34,267 nucleotides of DNA, from positions 1-34,267 of the forward strand of contig JAFYPJ010000118.1 in assembly GCA_017547545.1 (NCBI GenBank), written 5' to 3'. This stretch comes from Clostridia bacterium (GTDB lineage Bacteria > Bacillota > Clostridia > Oscillospirales > CAG-272). The notes under the pieces were generated by a model that was given only the letters and a program-made list of their open reading frames with translations, ran no database searches and had not been told where the DNA came from. The position numbers were made by a program, and so were the translations under genes. Positions 1 through 7,156 of the stretch are shown here, one piece after another; position 1 is the first letter of the stretch, and each line of letters opens with the position of its first letter.

Positions 1-54
1 GAATTTTTATTTAACATGTAGACGTCTTTTTACTATTTAATCAATAACTTAAAT

Positions 55-70
55 AAGACGATAACGTCTT
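55..70. repeat. Small perfect inverted repeat upstream of DUF4363-like gene
   Basis: AAGACG-ATAA-CGTCTT forms a perfect 6-bp stem with a 4-nt loop, ending 9 nt before the ATG at 80. It is followed by a short T run (75-78). It could be the weak terminator of a gene lying left of the window, or an RNA hairpin near the start codon. An extra copy of ACGTCTTT at 22-29 matches its right arm. The role is not decidable from the sequence. Confidence 0.4.
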
Positions 71-79
71 TGAGTTTTA

Positions 80-466
80 ATGTCCATAAACACAGGAGTT
101 TTTGGACTTGTTGTATCAATTATTATTTTGGCACTCACATCGCTCGGTGTAGGTGCAAATGCAGCAGTTGTATGCCAAAAATCCGATGCCATGTTAAGCT
201 GCATTGACTCTATATATAATATAAATGAAGAAAATATTGGCGACAATATAAAAAAACTAATACTTTTATGGGAAGATGCAGAAACATTGCTCTCTATCTG
301 CGCCAATCGCAAAGATCTCGGAGAAATAGAACATTTACTAACACAATTAACCGTTGCTTATTATGAAAACGATGAGTATCAGCTCATATTCACTTGCAGT
401 TCCCTTGTAGACATAATAAATGAAATCCGTGACACACAGATTTTTGACCTTAAAACCATACTTTAA
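80..466 (+). CDS. DUF4363-like small membrane-anchored protein
   Basis: The 128-residue product has an N-terminal hydrophobic segment (about residues 8-30) that looks like a membrane anchor or uncleaved signal. A helical, mostly acidic domain follows. Its spacing of W64, C74, and a later LLTQL and SLVDIINEI pattern resembles DUF4363 proteins, which in Clostridia are small membrane-anchored proteins of unknown function often found beside DUF421 (YetF) proteins. The left neighbour is outside the window, so that context cannot be tested. The ATG at 80 has no clear Shine-Dalgarno site and sits just after a small hairpin. The frame is closed by TGA at 71-73, so the gene cannot begin further left. 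The family call is from pattern resemblance only. Confidence 0.6.
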   Translation: MSINTGVFGLVVSIIILALTSLGVGANAAVVCQKSDAMLSCIDSIYNINEENIGDNIKKLILLWEDAETLLSICANRKDLGEIEHLLTQLTVAYYENDEYQLIFTCSSLVDIINEIRDTQIFDLKTIL

Positions 467-469
467 TTC

Positions 470-498
470 TTGACTTTTTTCTTCATTTATTATATAGT
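470..498 (+). promoter_or_regulatory. Sigma-A promoter of the phosphoribosyltransferase-ppa operon
   Basis: TTGACT (470-475) and TATAGT (493-498) are separated by exactly 17 bp. Transcription would begin near 505, about 25 nt before the ATG at 531. The promoter lies directly after the stop codon of the preceding gene, so the operon has its own start of transcription. Confidence 0.7.
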
Positions 499-530
499 TG
501 TAGTATACTGTAAAAAGAAAGGTGAAAACA

Positions 531-1088
531 ATGAATTACTATCCCATGACAATCGCAGGGGTAAAAAGAGAACTTCCGCTCTGCCCCGTAACAAACGATC
601 TTTATATAGGTGCATTTGTTATTTTCGGCGATCAGGAGCTCACCTGTGCCTGTGCCGATGCACTTTTGAAAAAAGCACCCGAATATGATTATCTTATCAC
701 CGCGGAAGCTAAAGGTATTCCCCTTATTCACGAAATGGCGCGCCAACACGGAGATAAAAAATATTTCCTTGCAAGAAAGAAGCCTAAGCTTTATATGACC
801 GGTGTTTTTGAAGTAACCGTACGCTCTATCACCACCGAAGGGGAACAGAAGCTCTACCTCGATACAGCAGATGCCGAACTTATGAAGGGCAAGCGCATAC
901 TTATTGTAGATGATGTTATTTCAACAGGAGAAAGTCTTTTAGCAATTGAACAGCTTGTTGAAAAAGCAGGCGGTAATATAATAGGCAAAATGTGTATTCT
1001 TGCCGAAGGTGATGCAATAGACAGAGAAGATATTACATATCTTGAACCCCTTCCGCTTTTCAATCCCGATGGAACTATCAAGGAGTAG
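531..1088 (+). CDS. Adenine phosphoribosyltransferase-like PRTase
   Basis: The product is a type I phosphoribosyltransferase of about 185 residues. Its PRPP-binding signature reads ILIVDDVISTGES (about residues 125-137), with the paired Asp residues and TG-turn typical of the family. The YLITAEAKGIPL stretch near residue 57 fits APRT/XPRT relatives. The likely reaction is base + PRPP to nucleotide + PPi in purine salvage, in the cytoplasm; the preferred base cannot be read from sequence. I chose ATG 531 because AGAAAGGTG at 516-524 is a well-spaced ribosome-binding site; the GTG at 522 lies inside it. Inorganic pyrophosphatase follows after 2 nt, which suits a PPi-producing salvage enzyme. 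Confidence 0.85.
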   Translation: MNYYPMTIAGVKRELPLCPVTNDLYIGAFVIFGDQELTCACADALLKKAPEYDYLITAEAKGIPLIHEMARQHGDKKYFLARKKPKLYMTGVFEVTVRSITTEGEQKLYLDTADAELMKGKRILIVDDVISTGESLLAIEQLVEKAGGNIIGKMCILAEGDAIDREDITYLEPLPLFNPDGTIKE

Positions 1089-1090
1089 CT

Positions 1091-1618
1091 ATGAATGTTT
1101 GGCATGATATAAACCCTGAAAGAATAAACCCTGATGATTTTATCTGTGTTATTGAAATTTCAAAGGGAAGTAAAAAGAAATACGAGTTGGATAAAGAAAC
1201 GGGCTTTATAATTCTGGACAGAATATTACATACCTCTACCCATTATCCTGCCAATTACGGTTTTATTCCGCGAACCTACGGTGATGACGGAGATCCTCTG
1301 GATGTGTTGTTGCTCTGCTCACAGGACCTTGAACCTTTAACTTTGGCAAGAGCTTATCCGATAGGTGTTATTACAATGCTTGACGGTAGACGGAATGATG
1401 AAAAGATAATTGCAATCCCCATGGGTGATCCTACATATAATTCATATACCGATATAGATCAGTTGCCTCCCCATATATTCAATGAAATGAAGCATTTCTT
1501 TGAGGTATATAAAAACCTTGAGCATAAAGATACCGCGGTAAATGAGGTTATGGGAAGAAATAAAGCAATAGAAGTTATTGAAGCTGCAATAACTAACTAT
1601 AAAAAAGTATTTGCATAA
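1091..1618 (+). CDS. ppa: Inorganic pyrophosphatase, family I
   Basis: The enzyme hydrolyses PPi to two phosphates in the cytoplasm and drives biosynthetic reactions, including the phosphoribosyltransfer of the gene before it. The family I signature DGDPLDVL is present at about residues 59-66 with its metal-binding Asp residues, preceded by the substrate-site stretch HYPANYGFIP. The third metal-site region reads MLDGRRNDEK, followed by IIAIP. At 175 residues it is normal for a bacterial soluble PPase. The ribosome-binding site AAGGAG (1080-1085) lies in the last codons of the upstream gene and the two genes are 2 nt apart, so they are translationally close and surely co-transcribed. Confidence 0.95.
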   Translation: MNVWHDINPERINPDDFICVIEISKGSKKKYELDKETGFIILDRILHTSTHYPANYGFIPRTYGDDGDPLDVLLLCSQDLEPLTLARAYPIGVITMLDGRRNDEKIIAIPMGDPTYNSYTDIDQLPPHIFNEMKHFFEVYKNLEHKDTAVNEVMGRNKAIEVIEAAITNYKKVFA

Positions 1619-1619
1619 G

Positions 1620-1653
1620 AAAAAAACGTGTTGAAAACCAACACGTTTTTTTC
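1620..1653. terminator. Bidirectional intrinsic terminator between convergent genes
   Basis: ACGTGTTG (1626-1633) pairs perfectly with CAACACGT (1639-1646) across a 5-nt loop. An A tract lies on the left and a T tract on the right, so both strands give a stem plus U run. It separates ppa (+) from the SLH protein gene (-), whose stop codon begins only a few bases beyond. Confidence 0.9.
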
Positions 1654-1654
1654 T

Positions 1655-3931
1655 TTATCCACAGTATTTCATGATTATATTTGCCGCCTGGGATCTTGTT
1701 GCCGTATCCTTTGGCATAAGCTTATTTGCCGAACCGTTTACAATACTGTTCTTCACCGCCCAGGAAACAGCATCCTTTGCCCAATCGGAAACTAAAGAAA
1801 AATCGGTATAATCCGAAAGTACGCTGTGATCCTTGAATACAGAGCCGCTTTCTTTATACAGATGATACTTATAAAGCATTACACAGAGCTGTTCTCTTGT
1901 AAGCTTATCAGAGGGACTGAAGGTTGTTTCTGAGGTTCCCAGAACCACTTCGTTTTTGTATGCCCAGCAAAGATAGGTATAATAATATGCATCGTCGGTA
2001 ATATCGGTAAATGGAATATCACCGTTGCAGGAAATTACTCCCGCATCCTTCTCATACAATCTTCCTATTATTGTTACAAATTCTCCTCTTGTAAGTTCTT
2101 TATTGGGAGCATAGCTATCCTTGGAGACACCCATCATGATCTTTTGACTGTAGCAGTATTTAACAGCGTCATAATACCACTGGTCATCTGCCACATCATT
2201 AAAAGGATTTATCCAGAGTTTATCGTTATAGCTGAATTTGATCTCGACCTTTTTTAAGCCGTCCTTTTCAAGCTCAAGAGTATATTCAACAATATCACCC
2301 ATCAATGGCATTGGTTTTTGATTTACCGAAATATAGGATATGGCATAACCTTTGTTTGCAGTAATGGTTATTTTCACCTTTTCCTGAATAATTTCGTAAT
2401 CTGCTTTGCCGCCTTCTCCCGTTTTCAGTTCAAAACCGTCGGGAGAAATATTGCTCTTCCAAACAGCATAAAGAGTGACCGATTCATCCTTGGTATATTT
2501 ATCTCCGGGTTGATATACTACCTCACCCTCCGAAGTTATTGCCCATCCCATAAAGGTATGTCCGTTGTAAACCGGTATTTTTTCTGAAAGAATAAGATCT
2601 TTTTCTTTGGTTTTTGTTTGTGTCTCAGGTGCAGAGTTCCCCCCATTTGCATTGTATGTAACAGTAAAAACTTCGGATTTTTCCCACACTGCATACAATG
2701 TTACAGAGCTTTCAAGTGTAAATGCATCTCCTGCCTTATACTCTGCACTCCCAAGGGAGTCAAGCGACCATCCAAGGAAGGTATAACCTTCTCTTACCGG
2801 TATCTTTCCAGTAATTATAAGTTCCTTACCCTTTTCTTTTATCTGTGGATCAGGGGCATTTGTTCCGCCATTGGCATCAAAGCTTACCGTATAATTTGTT
2901 GAATTGGTGGTGTTCCATACCGCATACAGAGTAATATCGCTGTTTTTGTTGTAAACATCTCCCGCTGCAAACTGTATGGAATTATCCTTTGAGGATGACC
3001 ATCCTGCAAATTCAAAACCGTCTTTTATAGGCTTTTGCGTAGTTATGGTAAGAGGTACATCAGGAAATTTGAACTGTGATGCAGGAGCATTGGTTCCGCC
3101 GTTGGCATCAAAACTCACTTCATACACAAAACGGCAATAGCTGAGTGCTACCCATCCGGTGTTCCCGTTATACTCTGCCTTACCCCAATTATTTTCGTTA
3201 ATTTCTGTTATTTCAAGAAGGGTATTTTTAGGTAACAGCTCATAGGCACTTGAACTTGTATCCGGCTTTGATCTGAAATTCAACCAGGCAGTATCAACGA
3301 TATATTTACCTAACACATATTCGCTGCCGGCGGTATTATTTTCATATTGAGGCGTTGCAAATCCAAGGATATAGTCGGAACCAAGAGTATATACAACCGA
3401 ATGTACCTTATCCGAGCTGTTTCCTTCATAAACATAAAGCTTATTTGCCTGAACCTTATAAACAACACCCTCATGAGTTGAATCGAACGCACCGGAGGAG
3501 GTTTTATGCCCAAAGAAAACTATATCTCCGCGCTTTGGTGTATCCTTCCCGCCATAATAACTGCTGTATGTAAACTGTTCACGGTTTATAAACCATTGCA
3601 TACCTATATCACAGTTGGCGTGTTTTGGAATTACACTTGTTTTCACCCCTGCCTGATCTGCGCACCATGAAATAAATATAGCGCACCAGGGACTATCGTT
3701 CATCCCATACCATTCACCGTACTTGGTTCGGTCATTATTTCCCTGTACTGTGCCTTCAAGACTGCCTTCCATATATCCTAACTGGGTTTCTATTACAGCA
3801 ATGAAGTCTTCGCAACTGTTTGAAGTATTAATATGTGTATTTTCAAATGCAGCTTTCATCACTAAAGCCGATGCCGTAAAAACAACTGTTGTAATGATAC
3901 AGCAAAAAATCAGTTTAAATTTCTTTTTCAT
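1655..3931 (-). CDS. Secreted CHAP/SH3/InlB-repeat/SLH cell-wall protein
   Basis: This 758-residue exported protein probably cleaves or binds peptidoglycan at the cell surface. Domains in order: a signal or anchor segment (about 5-27); a CHAP-like amidase domain (about 45-195) with putative catalytic Cys83 in PWCAIF, His153 in STHEG and an acidic/Asn partner near 169-171; a bacterial SH3 domain (about 205-267); three InlB B-type (Flg_new) repeats (about 269-340, 347-417, 421-492), each with FDANGG- or YNANGG-like and LYAVW motifs; a short beta-rich spacer; and three SLH motifs (about 573-615, 640-683, 705-748). SLH repeats normally bind pyruvylated secondary wall polymers. It is the last gene of the long minus-strand string, 14 nt after the GNAT gene, with only a weak GGAAA ribosome site. 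Confidence 0.88.
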   Translation of the reverse strand: MKKKFKLIFCCIITTVVFTASALVMKAAFENTHINTSNSCEDFIAVIETQLGYMEGSLEGTVQGNNDRTKYGEWYGMNDSPWCAIFISWCADQAGVKTSVIPKHANCDIGMQWFINREQFTYSSYYGGKDTPKRGDIVFFGHKTSSGAFDSTHEGVVYKVQANKLYVYEGNSSDKVHSVVYTLGSDYILGFATPQYENNTAGSEYVLGKYIVDTAWLNFRSKPDTSSSAYELLPKNTLLEITEINENNWGKAEYNGNTGWVALSYCRFVYEVSFDANGGTNAPASQFKFPDVPLTITTQKPIKDGFEFAGWSSSKDNSIQFAAGDVYNKNSDITLYAVWNTTNSTNYTVSFDANGGTNAPDPQIKEKGKELIITGKIPVREGYTFLGWSLDSLGSAEYKAGDAFTLESSVTLYAVWEKSEVFTVTYNANGGNSAPETQTKTKEKDLILSEKIPVYNGHTFMGWAITSEGEVVYQPGDKYTKDESVTLYAVWKSNISPDGFELKTGEGGKADYEIIQEKVKITITANKGYAISYISVNQKPMPLMGDIVEYTLELEKDGLKKVEIKFSYNDKLWINPFNDVADDQWYYDAVKYCYSQKIMMGVSKDSYAPNKELTRGEFVTIIGRLYEKDAGVISCNGDIPFTDITDDAYYYTYLCWAYKNEVVLGTSETTFSPSDKLTREQLCVMLYKYHLYKESGSVFKDHSVLSDYTDFSLVSDWAKDAVSWAVKNSIVNGSANKLMPKDTATRSQAANIIMKYCG

Positions 3932-3945
3932 TTTTCAGTTTCCAA

Positions 3946-4392
3946 TTAAGGTTTGTCTATAACCATTTGCATATAATCAAGCTCCTCAAAACCGAATTTT
4001 CGGTAGAGAGCCACCGCTTTTTCATTTGTTCTTGTTGCTTCAAGACGAATACGCCTTACATCGTCTTTTACAAGAGATACGGCAAAATCAAGGAATTCAT
4101 GTCCGATACCTTTTCCCCTGTATTCCTCACAAACAAAGATCTCTTCTATAAATATTGATCTGCCTCCTACTTCGGGAGCAAAGGAGTAGGAAAGCTCTGC
4201 ATAACCAACAATATTTTCTTCATTTTCAAATATATAGCCTTCAAGAAAAGGACTTTGACTTATCATTTCATCAAATGTTCTTTCCAGCACCTTGGGATCT
4301 ACCTTGTGCAACACTCCCGGACCGGAATAAAAATCATTTGCCATTATCATGAAGATCTCTCTGTCTTTTTCTTCAAATTTTCTCATCTTCAT
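3946..4392 (-). CDS. GNAT-family N-acetyltransferase
   Basis: This 148-residue cytoplasmic acetyltransferase has the acetyl-CoA-binding motif A VCEEYRGKGIG (about residues 88-98), preceded by the beta strand SIFIEEIFV. It is followed by the motif B region ATRTNEKAVALYRKFGFEE near the C-terminus. The acceptor substrate cannot be predicted. The ATG at 4392 is preferred over a second ATG six bases on because AAAGGAGG (4402-4409) is correctly spaced for it. Its start overlaps the end of the P-type ATPase-like gene by 20 bp, indicating translational coupling within the operon. Confidence 0.9.
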   Translation of the reverse strand: MKMRKFEEKDREIFMIMANDFYSGPGVLHKVDPKVLERTFDEMISQSPFLEGYIFENEENIVGYAELSYSFAPEVGGRSIFIEEIFVCEEYRGKGIGHEFLDFAVSLVKDDVRRIRLEATRTNEKAVALYRKFGFEELDYMQMVIDKP

Positions 4393-7129
4393 TTTTTATT
4401 TCCTCCTTTAAAGCATCCGATTCCTTTATGAAAGCTGTTTTGCTGATTTCAAATACAGCAAAAACGGCAAAGGGTAAAACTGCACAAAGAACCCAATGTG
4501 AAGTTCCCAATACTGCCACATCAAACAACCTTCCAATGGGCTTTATCAATGCAGTTAACAGAATTACAAGAACTGATATTCCCGCCTGATAGCCTATAAA
4601 TCGGTTAAGCTTTGAAAAATCTTTAAATAATGAACCCTTGCATATCATTTCAGCAGTTACTACTGGAGATGCAAGCAAGAATCCGTAAAATACCATTGTA
4701 GAGCTTTGATGTGCCGTAGGTACAAATCCGAAAACATAGGCAAATACAGGTAAGACAAGTGCTATTACCGCCCACCATAATCCGAGAATTGCGGACTTTA
4801 AATTAACAATAACGGCTTTTTTGTAAAACAGCATCGTATCAAGCTCATTTTGTGCCCTTGAAACGGAAAACGCAAGTACGGCACAAAAGTCTGCAAGCAT
4901 TCCCAAGGTTAAGAGCTGTACAGGCAACATCGGTGAAATACTGAAATTTCCTAAACCTATCACCCCAAGTATCAATGCCCCAAAGACCGCAACTATTCTT
5001 GCGCTTTGTGCACAAACAAGATATTTCACCATGCTGTTAAGATTACATATAACGGATTTAACATTCAAAACCATAGCCGACATTGCGTTAAATCCACCCT
5101 GTTTTTTGTTGGCGGAAGTAACTACAACATCACTATGAAGTTTAACAGCTTCCTTTGAATTACCGCTCTGGATTTCCTCTCCCGCAACAGAAACAGCAGA
5201 AAAGGAAATATCGGCTTCTTCCAAGGCAGAAATATCATCAAATCCACTGCCAAAATACCCAACCGTTTCTCCTGATTTCTTCAGAAGAGTTATCAATCTG
5301 CGCTTCTGTATCGGATCAAGTGCTTCATAATACTTAAATTTACCTGCATTGATTTCAAAATTGAGTTCTGAAACGCGCTTAAAATCAGAGCCCGTTATTA
5401 TTTCATCGTCATTTGAAATAATATTTATACTTTTGGCATAGCTTCTGTTTGCCTTATCCGCTTCATCACAAAGCATTATTACATTTATACCGTGATTCTT
5501 CATCAACGCAACACTTACCTCTGCCTGATATAAACGGGGTTCGCTTATAGCAAGAAAACCTTCAAACACATAATCTCTATCCTTATGTGTTTGACCTATG
5601 GTTTTAGCCTCGGTATACTTTGAAGCAACGCAAACAACAGTATAACCTTGTTTGGCAACACGGTTAGCTTCTTCCTTAATATTTATTTTGTCATTTTTTA
5701 TACTCTTTACTCTTTCGTGATTTCTGTAATCACAGCAAAGAGGTAAAATGTCCTCAACTCCACCGCGCATTATTATACGGTTTTGTTTACCGTCAGTAAT
5801 AAGACTTTTGGAAACATTACCCTGCAACAATTCTTCTCTATGCTCAAGCATAGTATGAGAAGCGGTATAGCCTAAATCAAATATTCCAAGCTTTATTGCA
5901 AAATCAAGTATGACCTGTTCCTGTGCACTGCAATTTTTTGCTTTAAAACGGTTAAAGGCTTTCTCATAATCATTCTGCGCATATACCGTTGAATCAAGAG
6001 CACAGCTTACAAGCTCTCTGCAAATCTTTTCAAGCCTTTTTTCAGCAGAGGACATAAGTGTATTATCACACCAAAGCTTTTCCAGCTTTACACTTCCCGC
6101 GACAAGAGCTCCGTCCTTGGGAACTATAAGCGTGGTTATTTTGGAAACATCTTCGATTTTTGCAGAATATCTGATATCTGCACTCGCTTCTTCCGCTTTA
6201 TCCGTAAACGAAAGACCGTATAATCCCTTAGCGGTAACAATATAGCCAAAAACGGTATACACCTCGCACATTCCCGATGCACACAAGGCAAGAGTTGTGC
6301 AGAAAACGGTGAAAAGATCCATGTTGCCGAAGCCAACAGCAAACTCAAAGCCAACGAGTATAAAAATAAGAATGAGAGAAACAATACTCCATACAGAAGA
6401 ATATCTTTTTAATTTTCTCAACCCTCTGAATCTTTCGTTTTCAAAATTTACAAAAGCATGCCCCTTTACTGCTGCTTCGTTATTTTGCGCTATTCTGCAA
6501 ACTATAGCTTTTGCAGTACCGCTATGTACAACACTACCCGCAAATATCATATTCTCTTGCATTTCAACAGAAAGATTATTTGAAAACACGGGGTCCGTTA
6601 TCTTCTTTTTTACGGTTTTATCTCCCGTAAGCTTTTCTTCACTTACCGTTAAACCATTACTTTGGGCAACCCTTGAGTCTGCCGGAACAACATCACCTTT
6701 ACTAAGCAAAAGTATATCTCCGCGGCACACCCTGTTACTCTTTATCAAATGAGGTTTTCCTGAGCGAAGAACTGTTGCATTATGCAAAAACTTTTCGCTT
6801 GTTGCTCTGAATCTGCGCTCTGCTTTTATATAAAGAAGTGTGACAAATACCCAATTTATAATAATTATACCTGTTATGATGCCTGCGCTTACAGGCTGAT
6901 CAAATATTGCGCCCAGTATAACCATACATATAAGCATAAAAACAGTAGGATCTCTTGCCACATCCTTAATAAGGGAAAGAAGCTGTTTTCGGGGGATATC
7001 AAAAACAGTATTCAAGCCTTCGCGTCTGAGTCTGTCTGCAGCATTTTTATCGCTTAATCCGGTATTCAAATCGGTTTTCAGGCGCGAAACCGTTTGATCA
7101 ACGGTTAAGTGATACCATTTTTCACCCAT
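4373..7129 (-). CDS. Catalytically degenerate P2-type cation ATPase homologue
   Basis: This 918-residue protein keeps the layout of a P2 (SERCA/PMCA-like) cation pump: N-terminal cation-ATPase domain (1-45), paired helices (about 60-100), actuator domain with KGDVVPADSR (144-153), M3-M4 helices (about 246-292), a P/N-domain region, and six C-terminal helices (about 690-895). The catalytic residues are gone. By alignment, DKTGT becomes PKDGA (Pro337 at the phosphorylated Asp), TGES becomes TGDK (168-171), TGD becomes LCD (553-555), GDGVND becomes GSGFDD (627-632), and PEGL in M4 becomes a CEVY-type sequence (288-291). It should not form the aspartyl-phosphate and so should not pump. The frame is intact and AAAGGGGAAA precedes the ATG. 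A regulatory, scaffold or facilitator role is inference. Confidence 0.85.
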   Translation of the reverse strand: MGEKWYHLTVDQTVSRLKTDLNTGLSDKNAADRLRREGLNTVFDIPRKQLLSLIKDVARDPTVFMLICMVILGAIFDQPVSAGIITGIIIINWVFVTLLYIKAERRFRATSEKFLHNATVLRSGKPHLIKSNRVCRGDILLLSKGDVVPADSRVAQSNGLTVSEEKLTGDKTVKKKITDPVFSNNLSVEMQENMIFAGSVVHSGTAKAIVCRIAQNNEAAVKGHAFVNFENERFRGLRKLKRYSSVWSIVSLILIFILVGFEFAVGFGNMDLFTVFCTTLALCASGMCEVYTVFGYIVTAKGLYGLSFTDKAEEASADIRYSAKIEDVSKITTLIVPKDGALVAGSVKLEKLWCDNTLMSSAEKRLEKICRELVSCALDSTVYAQNDYEKAFNRFKAKNCSAQEQVILDFAIKLGIFDLGYTASHTMLEHREELLQGNVSKSLITDGKQNRIIMRGGVEDILPLCCDYRNHERVKSIKNDKINIKEEANRVAKQGYTVVCVASKYTEAKTIGQTHKDRDYVFEGFLAISEPRLYQAEVSVALMKNHGINVIMLCDEADKANRSYAKSINIISNDDEIITGSDFKRVSELNFEINAGKFKYYEALDPIQKRRLITLLKKSGETVGYFGSGFDDISALEEADISFSAVSVAGEEIQSGNSKEAVKLHSDVVVTSANKKQGGFNAMSAMVLNVKSVICNLNSMVKYLVCAQSARIVAVFGALILGVIGLGNFSISPMLPVQLLTLGMLADFCAVLAFSVSRAQNELDTMLFYKKAVIVNLKSAILGLWWAVIALVLPVFAYVFGFVPTAHQSSTMVFYGFLLASPVVTAEMICKGSLFKDFSKLNRFIGYQAGISVLVILLTALIKPIGRLFDVAVLGTSHWVLCAVLPFAVFAVFEISKTAFIKESDALKEEIKNEDEKI

Positions 7130-7156
7130 TTCTTTTTCCCCTTTCTTTAAACTTTA

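Noticed and set aside
470..749. Reading frames overlapping the start of the phosphoribosyltransferase on both strands
   Set aside because: They have no family features or ribosome sites and are out-of-frame shadows of the PRTase gene.
4373..7129. Calling the P2-like ATPase a pseudogene
   Set aside because: There is no stop or frameshift, the ribosome site is good, the next gene overlaps it by 20 bp, and all membrane parts are intact. Catalytic loss alone does not make it a pseudogene.
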